NCBI GenBank assembly: GCA_021813445.1
Contig: JAKAKP010000151.1
Span: 1-64,000, forward strand
Length of the DNA: 64,000 nucleotides
Source of the DNA: Deltaproteobacteria bacterium
GTDB lineage: Bacteria > Desulfobacterota > Desulfobaccia > Desulfobaccales > 0-14-0-80-60-11
Direction of reading: 5' to 3'
Shown piece by piece: positions 10,164-19,367 of the stretch (the stretch's first letter is position 1; every line of letters begins with the position of its first letter). The notes under the pieces were generated by a model, which was not told where the DNA came from, did not search any database, and saw only the letters and a list, made by a program, of their open reading frames with translations. The position numbers were made by a program, and so were the translations under genes.

Positions 10164-11126
10164 ATGCCTGAAACCTTACTGAAAACTCAAAACTTAAGCC
10201 GCTCCTTCCGCCTGGCCGGGCCCTGGGGCCGGGGGCCGTGGTTCCAAGCGGTGCAGGGGGTGAACCTCCACGTCCAGGCCGGGGAGACCCTGGGCCTGGT
10301 GGGGGAGTCCGGCTGCGGCAAGTCCACCCTGGGCCGCCTGGTCTTGGCCCTGCTGCCCCCCACCGGGGGCCGGGTCAGCTTCGGCGGCGAAGACCTGGCC
10401 GCGCTGCCCAAGGCCCGCCTCAAGCACCTGCGCCGGCAGATGCAGATCGTCTTCCAGGACCCTTACTCGTCGCTGAATCCCAGGCTGATGGTGCGCCACA
10501 TCCTGGAGGAGCCCTACGCCATCCACGGCCTGGGCACCAAGGCGGAGCGCCGGGCCTGGGTGGCGGAGCTGTTGCAGGAGGTGGGTCTGGGGGAAGAGCA
10601 CCTGGAGCGCTATCCCCACGAATTCAGCGGCGGCCAGCGCCAGCGCTTAGGGATAGCCCGGGCCCTGGCCTTGAAGCCCAAGCTGATCGTGGCCGATGAG
10701 CCGGTCTCGGCCCTGGACGTCTCCATCCAGGCCCAGATTCTCAACCTGTTAAATGACCTGCAACAGTGCCATGGCCTCACTTATCTCTTCATTTCCCATG
10801 ACCTGAGCGTGATCTCCCAGATCAGCGACCGCATCGCGGTCATGTACCTGGGGCGCCTGGTGGAGACCGCGCCCCGGCCGGTCTTTGCCTCGGCCCGGCT
10901 CCATCCTTACACCGAGGCCCTGTTGGCCGCGGTGCCGCTGCCGGACCCGGAGCGGCCCTTTCAGCCCCCGGAGCTCAAGGGGGACCCCCCCAGCCCCATC
11001 AACATCCCCTCCGGCTGCCCCTTCCATCCCCGCTGCCCCGAAGCCCAGTTCCCCCTCTGCCGGGAGGTCTTCCCGGAATACCGGGAAACCGCGGCGGAAC
11101 ATTGGGTCTCCTGCCATTTCCGGTAG
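10164..11126 (+). CDS. ABC transporter ATP-binding protein, oligo/dipeptide type (DppF/OppF-like)
   Basis: [71 protein letters not shown]. Confidence 0.92.
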   Translation: MPETLLKTQNLSRSFRLAGPWGRGPWFQAVQGVNLHVQAGETLGLVGESGCGKSTLGRLVLALLPPTGGRVSFGGEDLAALPKARLKHLRRQMQIVFQDPYSSLNPRLMVRHILEEPYAIHGLGTKAERRAWVAELLQEVGLGEEHLERYPHEFSGGQRQRLGIARALALKPKLIVADEPVSALDVSIQAQILNLLNDLQQCHGLTYLFISHDLSVISQISDRIAVMYLGRLVETAPRPVFASARLHPYTEALLAAVPLPDPERPFQPPELKGDPPSPINIPSGCPFHPRCPEAQFPLCREVFPEYRETAAEHWVSCHFR

Positions 11127-11181
11127 CCGGAGCCTCCACAGGCGGAGACCCCGGTCCGCCCCTGGAAGTGGATATTTTCAG

Positions 11182-11217
11182 AAAAAAAAAGAAGCCAGGC
11201 AGGCAACGTACCTGGCT
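11182..11217 (-). terminator. Rho-independent terminator, minus strand
   Basis: Minus strand GCCAGGTACGTTGCCTGCCTGGCTTCTTTTTTTTTC: hairpin plus T-tract. Confidence 0.7.
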
Positions 11218-11251
11218 CCTTCATCCTGCAGGCGGCCGCGGCTTTGGTCTG

Positions 11252-11395
11252 ATACCAATTTCGCTTTTACACGCTACAAATCCTAAAGAGCGGCGTGCAT
11301 CGGCGGCTTATATTTAATCGCCGATAACCGCCGATAAACGCAGATGAACGCCGCTGATTGCTGCCGGTTTGTTGCTGGCAATATGAATTTGGTAT
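11252..11395. repeat. MITE-like repeat, family A, copy 1
   Basis: ATACCAATTTCGC...GAATTTGGTAT imperfect terminal inverted repeats. The core CGGCGTGCATCGGCGGCTTATATTTAATCGCCGATAACCGCCGATAAACGC is shared with copy 2 at 33070..33213. Confidence 0.7.
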
Positions 11396-11418
11396 GAGGC
11401 CTCCGGCCTCAGGCTTTT

Positions 11419-11655
11419 TTACTTATTGGGCACACCGGTGGGTTTGCACAGCAGGCTGGCGGAAGTGGACAGCCGGCCGCACTGCTCGCAGACATACTTG
11501 ATGTCCTCCAGTTTGCCTTTGCAATAATGTTTTGCATGTTCCGTCTTTTCTCCGCAATAGGCGCAGGTCATGGCCTCTTTCCCGGGATTGCAGAGATGGC
11601 CGGGCTCCTCCGCCAGGGCCCCGCAGGTTTGGCAGGTATATACCTTCTTCGCCAT
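11419..11655 (-). CDS. Small Cys-rich zinc-ribbon-like protein
   Basis: MAKKVYTCQTCGALAEEPGHLCNPGKEAMTCAYCGEKTEHAKHYCKGKLEDIKYVCEQCGRL with multiple CxxC. AAGGAGGA precedes the ATG at 11655. Confidence 0.8.
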   Translation of the reverse strand: MAKKVYTCQTCGALAEEPGHLCNPGKEAMTCAYCGEKTEHAKHYCKGKLEDIKYVCEQCGRLSTSASLLCKPTGVPNK

Positions 11656-11778
11656 AAATCCTCCTTGACCAGCAGATGTGTATATAAAAAATAAGGTGCA
11701 AATAAATCTTGTCAATGCGGAGACGGAATTTTTGGGGATGATGAGATTAGGTCGCAAAATCCTTTAGAGAGGGGAATC

Positions 11779-12735
11779 TCAGGGAGCCAGAGTCAGATTG
11801 CCTGCCTGGCCGTCCAGCCGGGCCCACACCCCTAAAGGCAGGGTATGGTTGTCCGGTTGGTGGCCCACGGGCAGGCCCGCCAGAACCGGGACGTGGAGAG
11901 GCGCCAGGGCCGTGGCCAGGATTTCCCACAGGTTGTCCCGGGAACTGCCGCTGCCGGTGAACGCGCCCAGAACCACCCCCTTAACCCCCTCCAGGGCCCC
12001 GGCCAGGAGCAGATGGTGGAGCAGGCGGTCCAGCCGGTAGACGGCTTCGTTGTGGTCCTCGAGGAAGAGGATATGGTCCCGGAACCCGGGGGCAAAAGGC
12101 GTGCCCAGCAGATGGCACAGGGTGGTGAGGTTGCCCCCGGCCAGGGTCCCGGCCGCGGTCCCCGGCAGCAGCGGGGTCAAACCCGGGAAGGTGACGGTCT
12201 GCGGCCCCGGGGCCGTCAGCCAAGACAAAAAACTCTCCCGGGCTTCTGGGGTGAGGAGCGGCAGGTGGGCCACAGTGGGGCCATGAAAGGTCACCAGGCC
12301 CAGGTCCCGGTGCAAGTGCCAGAGCAGATTGGTGAGATCGCTGAAGCCCACCAGGCGCTTGGGCTGCGCGCCCAGGGCGGCCAGGTCCAGGAAGGGCAGG
12401 ACCTTGAGGGAGCCGTAACCCCCCCGGGCGCCCACAATGGCCTTTACTTCCGGCTCCTGCCAGACCTCCAGGAACCGCCGGGCCACCCGCTGGTCGCTCT
12501 CCCGGCCCCAGGCCCGGGTCTGAAAGACCTCCGGCCCGCAAACCACCTTAAAGCCCCAATGCCGGAGGAGGTCCACCCCGGCCTGCCAATCGTTGCGGGC
12601 CACCGGGCTGGCGGGCGCGGCCACGGCCACCGCGTCCCCGGGCGCGACCGGTGGCGGCCAGATGCAGGACTGGACGGGGGGCGCGGGACTGCCCCAGGGG
12701 CCTCGGCCCCCAGCATCTTTGGCGGAGGGAGACAT
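11779..12735 (-). CDS. LD-carboxypeptidase (peptidase family S66)
   Basis: GDAVAVAAPASPVARNDWQAGVDLLRHWGF, IVGARGGYGSLKVLPFLDL, VGFSDLTNLLWHLHRDLGLVTFHGP, AGGNLTTLCHLLGTPF. The exact start is uncertain. Confidence 0.88.
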   Translation of the reverse strand: MSPSAKDAGGRGPWGSPAPPVQSCIWPPPVAPGDAVAVAAPASPVARNDWQAGVDLLRHWGFKVVCGPEVFQTRAWGRESDQRVARRFLEVWQEPEVKAIVGARGGYGSLKVLPFLDLAALGAQPKRLVGFSDLTNLLWHLHRDLGLVTFHGPTVAHLPLLTPEARESFLSWLTAPGPQTVTFPGLTPLLPGTAAGTLAGGNLTTLCHLLGTPFAPGFRDHILFLEDHNEAVYRLDRLLHHLLLAGALEGVKGVVLGAFTGSGSSRDNLWEILATALAPLHVPVLAGLPVGHQPDNHTLPLGVWARLDGQAGNLTLAP

Positions 12736-12839
12736 ATTGCTAAAGATTACCCCCTTCTCTGGCAGATAACAAATAATCTCTTTCACTTGACCAAGTTTTT
12801 GACATATAATACAAGGGCACTTGGATCGTTTCCCAAAGG

Positions 12840-14414
12840 GTGGTTCCCGGAACGTTGCAGCGTCTGTGGTCCCAAATCCCCAGCCGGTATCTGTTCGGCC
12901 CGGCCTTTCTCCTTATTTTCGGGTTGGGGGCCTTTTTCCGCGTCCATGATCTGGGGGGCCGGAACCTCTGGACCGACGAAGCCTGGGTGGCCCTGGCCGC
13001 GCTGCAAGGCACCCCCCAGGCGGCCTTGGCCGCGGGCCAATCCACCCCGCCCCTATACCTTCTCAGCGTCTGGGCCCTGGCCCAAATCGGCGGCGGCAGC
13101 GAAGCGGTGCTCCGCTCCTTGTCCCTTTTTTTCGGGCTGGGGACCCTGGTACTTTTCTGGCCCCTGGCCCGTTCCCTTGCTTCCAGGTCTGCGGCCTTGC
13201 TGGGGCTGTGCGTGGTGGCCTTTTCCCCGGTCATGGTCTATTACGCCAAGGAGTTGAAGCAGTATAGCGGCGACGCCTTTTTTGCGGTGCTCATCTTTCT
13301 CCTGGTGGAGCGGCTGCGCCGGGCGGACGGCAAGTGGGCCTGGTTGACGCTGGCGGTAGCCGGCGTCCTGGGTCTGGGGTTCTCCCATGCCCTGGTCTTT
13401 ATCCTGCCCGTGGCCCTGGTGGGGATGTGGTTTATCCTGCCGCCCCCCCGGCGCTGGCGGGTGGCCCTGGTGGGCGCCGTCTGGGCCGCGGCCTTTGCTG
13501 CCTGGTACTTACTGTTTCTCCGGCGGCAGGTGGAGCCGAACCTGGTGTCCTATTGGGCCCAGGATTTTCCTGATTTCTCCGGGTTAGGGGCTTTTCTCTG
13601 GTGGTTGGGGGCGGCGGTTTACCGCTATTTCTGGTACTTTTGCGGCCCCCGGGGCATATATTGGGGGCTGCCGCTGCTGGTCGCGGGCATCGTGGCTTTA
13701 AGCAGACAGGGCGCGGGCCGGCTCATCTTGTATCTGGGGGGGCCTCTGCTCCTGGCTTTTGGGGCCGCGGCCCTGCACCGCTACCCTTTTATGGCCCATT
13801 ACGGCGGCAACCGCTTGATGCTGTTCAGCGCCCCGCTGCTCTATCTGGTGGCGGCGGTGGGACTGATGTCGCTGCTCACCTGGCTCTGGCACCAACGGCA
13901 GCGGGTGGCGACTCTGGCCCTGGCCGCGGTCATCCTTCTGGCCGTCAATCCCCGGGGGATGATCGGGGAAAGCTTATATCCCCTCAACAACCGGGAAGAG
14001 ATCCAACCCCTGGTGGCATATCTGCAAAAGCAGATTCGGCCCCGGGATTGGGTCTATGTTTATTATTTCGCGATCCCGCCGTTCAAGTACTATTTTCACG
14101 GCTCCGAGAAGCGGGTCTGTTGGGGGAAGTCCTTCGATGACCCGGACCAGTATGAGCTGCCGGCCCCCGAGAACGGCCATCCCCGGCGGCTGTGGTTCAT
14201 AGCCTCTCACATCAACTCGTTGGCGGAGGTGCGGGGATTTGCCAGGGAACTCCTGGGCACGGAATGGCGGGAGGTATCGTGTTTGACCCGGACCGGCGCG
14301 GTCCTTTTCTGCTTTAAATGGCAGGGGCCGCAGCTGGCTAAAACCCGGACAAGCCTTGCAGTACCCGGCGAATCCGGCCCTCCAGCTCCGTCACCCGGTA
14401 AGGCTTATAGATAA
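12840..14414 (+). CDS. Glycosyltransferase family 39-like membrane protein (ArnT/PMT-like)
   Basis: RVHDLGGRNLWTDEAWVALAALQGTPQAALAAGQSTPPLYLLSVWALAQIGG...LRSLSLFFGLGTL, many TM segments. Confidence 0.82.
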   Translation: MVPGTLQRLWSQIPSRYLFGPAFLLIFGLGAFFRVHDLGGRNLWTDEAWVALAALQGTPQAALAAGQSTPPLYLLSVWALAQIGGGSEAVLRSLSLFFGLGTLVLFWPLARSLASRSAALLGLCVVAFSPVMVYYAKELKQYSGDAFFAVLIFLLVERLRRADGKWAWLTLAVAGVLGLGFSHALVFILPVALVGMWFILPPPRRWRVALVGAVWAAAFAAWYLLFLRRQVEPNLVSYWAQDFPDFSGLGAFLWWLGAAVYRYFWYFCGPRGIYWGLPLLVAGIVALSRQGAGRLILYLGGPLLLAFGAAALHRYPFMAHYGGNRLMLFSAPLLYLVAAVGLMSLLTWLWHQRQRVATLALAAVILLAVNPRGMIGESLYPLNNREEIQPLVAYLQKQIRPRDWVYVYYFAIPPFKYYFHGSEKRVCWGKSFDDPDQYELPAPENGHPRRLWFIASHINSLAEVRGFARELLGTEWREVSCLTRTGAVLFCFKWQGPQLAKTRTSLAVPGESGPPAPSPGKAYR

Positions 14415-14736
14415 GGCCGGCGGCGCCCATCTCTTTGATCCGGGCCACTTCTTCAGCAGGAAAGAAGCCGGAAGCCACCAGCACCCGCACCTGCGCATCC
14501 AACGCTTGCAGATCCTGGAGCACCTGCAAGCCGTCCCGCCCCGGCAGGTAAAAATCCAGGACCACCAGGTCCACTGCCCCCAGGCGTTTGAAGATTTCCA
14601 GGGCTTCCGGGCCATCCTCCGCCACCTCCACCCGATACCCCAGATGCTCCAGGAGCTCCTTGCCCAAAGAGCGGATCAGGAGATCATCGTCAACCAACAG
14701 GATTAGCGGCGGCACTCTTCGGGGCTCCAGACGCAA
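14338..14736 (-). CDS. Response regulator receiver (REC) domain protein
   Basis: ILLVDDDLLIRSLGKELLEHLGYRVEVAEDG...DLVVLDFYLPGRDGLQVLQDL...YKPYRVTELEGRIRRVL. Convergent 3' overlap with the GT39 gene. Confidence 0.9.
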   Translation of the reverse strand: MRLEPRRVPPLILLVDDDLLIRSLGKELLEHLGYRVEVAEDGPEALEIFKRLGAVDLVVLDFYLPGRDGLQVLQDLQALDAQVRVLVASGFFPAEEVARIKEMGAAGLIYKPYRVTELEGRIRRVLQGLSGF

Positions 14737-14854
14737 AAGTGATAACAGCTACCTTAGTAGATATTGCGGCGCGGCGCAAGCCTGAGTTTACAGGGTGTTA
14801 AAGTCCCCCTTTGCAAAGGGGGAGTAAGAAAGTGCCTGATTTAAGGTATTCTTT

Positions 14855-14884
14855 GGTGGCGCAGGCCTTCCAGGCTGCGCCACC
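14855..14884. repeat. REP-like palindrome (GCGCAGGC..GCCTGCGC family)
   Basis: GGTGGCGCAGGCCTTCCAGGCTGCGCCACC. Relatives at 21061, 26226, 54913 and 63263. Confidence 0.7.
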
Positions 14885-15031
14885 GGTTAAAAATCTTGTA
14901 GGTAAAGATAAGCCCCCGAGGGGAGAAGGAATAATTTTAGGCATATCCATAGCCGATATTTCTTAACTTATTCCTGGGACGCCACACTCGAACCGCCGAT
15001 TTTCATCATGCCATGATGCCGCCTCAGACTG

Positions 15032-15379
15032 TCAGGATTCCGGCTCTTCCGGGGAGCCTTTAACTTCCCGGCTGCCCACCCGGATCCGCAGGTTGCGGAT
15101 GATTCCGGGTCCCAAAGCCCTCTCCAGCGCCTCCAGGATACCGGGGGCGAGAAAGTGCAATTCCTGGCCCCAGGCCGCGGCGCTCACCTCCACCCAGAGT
15201 TCCCGGCGGCGGAGTTCCAGGAGCCGGGTGTGGGCCAAAATCTCCGGGGGCACCGCCGCCTCCCAGACTTGGCGGATGCGGCTGCGCTGGGCCAGGCTTT
15301 CCCAATCCAGGGGCTTCATCAACCCCAGCAGGACATCCCCGATGGCTATGGGCCGGGTTAGCGGCTGGCGTTTGGCCAT
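15032..15379 (-). CDS. DUF721 (DciA-like) protein
   Basis: IAIGDVLLGLMKPLDWESLAQRSRIRQVWEAAVPPEILAHTRLLELRRRELWVEVSAAAWGQELHFL. Confidence 0.82.
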   Translation of the reverse strand: MAKRQPLTRPIAIGDVLLGLMKPLDWESLAQRSRIRQVWEAAVPPEILAHTRLLELRRRELWVEVSAAAWGQELHFLAPGILEALERALGPGIIRNLRIRVGSREVKGSPEEPES

Positions 15380-15386
15380 GAGATAA

Positions 15387-16559
15387 TCAACCCTTCGCCC
15401 GGGCGAAGCCCGGGGCCGCCCGCCGGATTACTTCTTCCGAGACGCAGAAGGCCAGGCGGAAATAGCCCGCCCGTCCGAAACCCCGGCCCGGAACCGCCAG
15501 GATATTTTCCTGTTTCAGCCGGGCTACCAGGGCCAGGTCATCGCCCCCGGGGGCCTGGGGAAAGAAGTAGAAAGCCCCCCGGGGTTGGACAAATTCATAG
15601 CCGGCCGCGGTTAACACCTCACTGAAAAGGTCCCGGCGCCGGGCGTAATAAGCGATGTCTACCGAGACCTCCAACAGATGCGCCACCACCCGCTGCATCA
15701 ACGCCGGGGCGTTGACGTACCCCAGGATGCGGTTGGCCAGCACCAGACCTGCAAAAATTTCTCCCCGGTCCGGGGCCCGGGGGCTGACCGCGGCATAGCC
15801 CAGGCGTTCCCCGGGAATGGAGAGGTCTTTGGAAAAGGAGGTGGCCAAAAGCGTATTGGGGTAGGCCGCGAAGATGCTGGGCAGGCTCAGGCCGTCGTAA
15901 ACCAGCCGCCGGTAGGGCTCATCCGCCAGCAGATAGACGGGCCGCCCGTGGCGGCCGGAGTGGTGGGTGAGCAACCTGCCCAGCTCTTTCAGGGCCTCGG
16001 CCTCGTACACCTGGCCCGTGGGGTTGTTGGGGGAGTTGACGATCACCACCCGGGTCCGGGGGGTAAGGGCCTGTTCCAGCCGGTTCAGGTCCAACTGAAA
16101 ATGCTCGTCGGTCTCCACCACCCGGACCGTGCCCCCGTGGTTGTCGACATAAAACATATATTCCGGGAAGAAGGGGGCCAGGACCACCACTTCGTCCCCG
16201 GGGTCCAGCAGGGTCTTGAGAATGATATTGATGGCCCCGCCCGCGCCGCAGGTGAGCACGATATCCTCGGTCTTAAAGTCCAGATGGTGGATCTTGCTCA
16301 AATGCTGGGCGATGGCCTGGCGCGTCGGCACCAGGCCGGCGTTGGCCATGTAGCTGTGCAGGCCGGGCCGGGAATCCTGGGCGGCGGCCAGCAATGCCTG
16401 TTTGAACTCTGCCGGGGGCTCCAGGTCCGGGTTCCCCAGGGTGAAGTCCATCACTTTATCTGCGCCCAGGCGGGCCTTCAGTTCCGCTCCCTCCTCGAAC
16501 ATCCGCCGGATCCAGGAGGCGTTTTCCAAAGCTTGTTTGATGCGGTTGGAGACAGTCAT
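15387..16559 (-). CDS. Pyridoxal phosphate-dependent class I/II aminotransferase
   Basis: FTLGNPDLEPP, NSPNNPTGQVY, LADEPYRRLVYDG, TSFSKDLSIPGERLGYAAV. Confidence 0.92.
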   Translation of the reverse strand: MTVSNRIKQALENASWIRRMFEEGAELKARLGADKVMDFTLGNPDLEPPAEFKQALLAAAQDSRPGLHSYMANAGLVPTRQAIAQHLSKIHHLDFKTEDIVLTCGAGGAINIILKTLLDPGDEVVVLAPFFPEYMFYVDNHGGTVRVVETDEHFQLDLNRLEQALTPRTRVVIVNSPNNPTGQVYEAEALKELGRLLTHHSGRHGRPVYLLADEPYRRLVYDGLSLPSIFAAYPNTLLATSFSKDLSIPGERLGYAAVSPRAPDRGEIFAGLVLANRILGYVNAPALMQRVVAHLLEVSVDIAYYARRRDLFSEVLTAAGYEFVQPRGAFYFFPQAPGGDDLALVARLKQENILAVPGRGFGRAGYFRLAFCVSEEVIRRAAPGFARAKG

Positions 16560-16722
16560 TTAGAATCCGTTTTCGGTTTTGGGTTTTCGGCCTTATCTGA
16601 AAGCTGCCTGCTGCAAGCTGACGCCCGTTTAGTGCTTGTTTTCAGTTTTCCGAATATTCTTGATTTTCCTAATTTATCCGAATAATAAGTTGGCCCCTGG
16701 CCCCTGATCACTGGCCACTAAT

Positions 16723-17934
16723 TTATGGCTTTTCCTCCACCTCATACCCCGCGTCCCTCAACGCCTGCAACACCGCCTCCCCGTGCCGGGCGTCCCGGGT
16801 CTCCAGGTTCAGCTCCACCCTAGTATAGTCCAAAGGCAGCTCCGGGGCCAGCCGATCGTGCATGAGATGCAAAATATTGGCGCCCTGCTCCCCCAGGAGG
16901 GAGGCCAGCCGCCCCAGGGCCCCGGGCCGGTCGCTCAGGGTCACCCGCAGGCTCCAGAGGCGGCGGCCCGCCAGCAAGGCCCGGGGCAGCACCCTTTCCA
17001 GTAAGGGAATGTCGATGTTGCCCCCGCTCACTACCAGGACCACCTGCTTCCCCAGGCCCCGGGACTTCAATGGCCCCAAAAACGCGGCCAGGGCCACCGC
17101 GCCGGCCCCTTCCGCCAGCACCTTCTTGCCTTCCAGGAGGAAGAGCAGGGCCTGGGCGATCTCCATCTCCTGGACCAGGACCACCTCCTGCAAATATTGC
17201 TGCAGCAAAGGAAAAGTGTGGGAGCCGATAAGGGGCACCTGGATGCCGTCCGCCAGGGTGGGCCGGGCTGGTACTGATAAGGGCTTGCCCTGTTCCAAAG
17301 CCGCGGCCAGGGAGGGAACCTGCGCCGCCTGGACGCCGATGACGGCCATCCCGGGTTTGCGGGATTTCAAGGCCAGGGCCATGCCTGCAGCCAGGCCGCC
17401 GCCGCCCACGGGGATGAGCACGGTATCCACCCCCGGCAGGTCCTCCAGGATCTCCAGGCCCAGGGTGCCCTGCCCGGCCATGACCTCCGGGTCGTCATAG
17501 GGATGGATAAAGGTATAGCCCTGGGCCACCAGTTCCCGGGCCTTGTCCAGGGCCGCGGAGATATCCCGGCCGTGGAGGATTACCTCCGCGCCGTAGGCGC
17601 TGGTGGCCATCTGCTTGGAAATGGAGGCCCCCAGGGGCATGACGATGGTGGCGGGAATTTTGAGGGCAGCCGCGGCAAAGGCCACGCCCTGGGCGTGGTT
17701 GCCCGCGGACGCGGCCACCACCCGCTGGCCTTCGCCCCGCTCTTTAAGGAGCTTGAGGCGGTTGAGCGCGCCCCGGAGCTTGAAGGAGCCGGTGGTTTGG
17801 AGGTTTTCCAGCTTGAAAAAGACCTCCCGGCCGCTGGCCCGGCTCAGCCTCCGGGAATAGACCAGGGGGGTGTGCTGCACCATCCCCTTGAGCCGCGCTT
17901 GCGCGGCCTCGATGTCCGCTAAGGTAATGGTCAT
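16723..17934 (-). CDS. ilvA: Threonine ammonia-lyase with C-terminal ACT domain
   Basis: FFKLENLQTTGSFKLRGALNRL, SAGNHAQGVAFAA, PVGGGGLAAGMALALK, C-terminal ACT-like RVTLSDRPGALGRLASLLGEQGANILHLMHDR. Confidence 0.92.
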   Translation of the reverse strand: MTITLADIEAAQARLKGMVQHTPLVYSRRLSRASGREVFFKLENLQTTGSFKLRGALNRLKLLKERGEGQRVVAASAGNHAQGVAFAAAALKIPATIVMPLGASISKQMATSAYGAEVILHGRDISAALDKARELVAQGYTFIHPYDDPEVMAGQGTLGLEILEDLPGVDTVLIPVGGGGLAAGMALALKSRKPGMAVIGVQAAQVPSLAAALEQGKPLSVPARPTLADGIQVPLIGSHTFPLLQQYLQEVVLVQEMEIAQALLFLLEGKKVLAEGAGAVALAAFLGPLKSRGLGKQVVLVVSGGNIDIPLLERVLPRALLAGRRLWSLRVTLSDRPGALGRLASLLGEQGANILHLMHDRLAPELPLDYTRVELNLETRDARHGEAVLQALRDAGYEVEEKP

Positions 17935-17984
17935 GGCAGAATCAGGCGGCCTCCCTGGGGTGGCGTTTCCTCTATCTTACCTCC

Positions 17985-18114
17985 ATTACCAGGTTGCCGT
18001 CAAAGAAGTATCAAACTATTTAGTGCAGGCTGACCGTGGGTGCGCCAAGCCGCAGGGGCGGTCGCAATGGCCGTCCGCCCCTACGCCTTAGTGTTTTTCG
18101 TGAAGAAGCGGTAT
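17985..18114. repeat. Degenerate MITE-like repeat, family B
   Basis: Left end TTACCAGGTTGCCGTCAAAGAAGT resembles the 60.65 kb element end TACCAAGTTGCCATCAAAAAGGT. Internal GGGGCGG...CCGCCCC hairpin. Confidence 0.45.
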
Positions 18115-18794
18115 TACCGTCCGAACCTGATGGAATCGATGATCCGCTGCAAATCCGCGCGGTTGGCGTTGAAATCCTTGGGTTCGCTGTGGGCGATGAA
18201 GCTGTAGTAATAGTTTTGGCCGTCATAGCACTGCCACTGGATGCGCTGGAACCCGCCGGAGCCCTTTTCTGCGGTCTCGATGGTCTCCCAGCCGATGACC
18301 CCGTCCTTGCCGCCCTGGTCCCGGCGCTTCACGGCCATATATTTGCCGATGCTCTTCTCTTCCATGGCCGACTTATAGGAGGCGTCCACCGAGGCCTTCC
18401 GGGGGAAGCTGGGCACCATCTGGGTCCAATGGATAGTGAAGCCACAGGTGGTCCCCGGCTTCATGAAGATGATGTTGTCTCTCTCGGCGTTGCCGGTGGG
18501 GTTGCCCCGCTCCAGGCGCCAGCCCGCGGGGATGGTGTAGGAGAAAGGCCGGACGGTGTCCTTATAGGTCACCGGCGCGGTGGATACCCCGGTTTTGGTA
18601 TCTTGCATGGAGGCCTTACCTTCGTAGGCCTTGGTGGCCGGTTGCGGTTGCGGCGGCGGCGGCTGCCCCGCTTCCTTGGCTTTGCGGGCCGCGTCTACGC
18701 CGCTTTGAATGGCCCCCCATTGCGCCCCCGCGGGCGGCAGCGTCCATAATCCTATGAGCGTCAAGATACCTAAAGTCCACATTATTTTCCGCAT
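18114..18794 (-). CDS. Secreted hypothetical protein
   Basis: Signal-peptide-like N terminus MRKIMWTLGILTLIGLWTLPPAGAQW; Ala/Pro/Gln linker; globular C-terminal part. Confidence 0.7.
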   Translation of the reverse strand: MRKIMWTLGILTLIGLWTLPPAGAQWGAIQSGVDAARKAKEAGQPPPPQPQPATKAYEGKASMQDTKTGVSTAPVTYKDTVRPFSYTIPAGWRLERGNPTGNAERDNIIFMKPGTTCGFTIHWTQMVPSFPRKASVDASYKSAMEEKSIGKYMAVKRRDQGGKDGVIGWETIETAEKGSGGFQRIQWQCYDGQNYYYSFIAHSEPKDFNANRADLQRIIDSIRFGR

Positions 18795-18837
18795 TGCCGG
18801 TCCTCCTTAGTAGTAAAGTTGGTAAGAACAGGGAGCC

Positions 18838-19278
18838 TCAGGCCTTCTGGGCCTTGCGCCAGCCCGCAGCCTTCAGCTCCGCCACATGCCGCTGCCATTC
18901 GGGTTTCAGGGATTGCAGATACTTGGATAGGTCTTGCTCAATCAGAGGGGCCAGCCGCCGGTGCAGCGCGGCGTTCATGTCCTGGTCCCCGGGGGAGAGG
19001 CCCTGCCAGCTCAGGTAGTCTTCGTCAAAGAGAAATGCCGGGGTGACCGGGCCCCCCCGGACGCCCTGCTGCCGCAGCAGGCCCTGGGCGCCGTCCATAT
19101 CGTACTCCAGAATCCAGCCGCAGTCCCGGAGCATGGCGGTTTCGTCCCAGATGGCCTGGTCCTGGCACAAAGGACAATATAGGCTTACAAGGATTTCGGG
19201 AAAGAGGAGATTATCGCGAAAAAGGAGGAAGGCCGAATTCCGGCCGCAGTGGCAAAAGCGGCGTTCATTCCTGCACAT
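18838..19278 (-). CDS. Hypothetical protein with Cys-rich N terminus
   Basis: Clean ORF with CRNERRFCHCGRN...YCPLCQDQAIW and plausible codon usage. Confidence 0.6.
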   Translation of the reverse strand: MCRNERRFCHCGRNSAFLLFRDNLLFPEILVSLYCPLCQDQAIWDETAMLRDCGWILEYDMDGAQGLLRQQGVRGGPVTPAFLFDEDYLSWQGLSPGDQDMNAALHRRLAPLIEQDLSKYLQSLKPEWQRHVAELKAAGWRKAQKA

Positions 19279-19367
19279 GGGGGATCTCCTGAAGAGGACT
19301 GCTCTTAAATACTAATTTTCGGTTATAATAGCAATATTCTTTAAAGTTTTACTAAAGGAAAAAAGCC

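Noticed and set aside
11845-13257. 470-aa plus-strand ORF across the LD-carboxypeptidase gene and into GT39
   Set aside because: Antisense of one gene then out of frame in another; no motifs.
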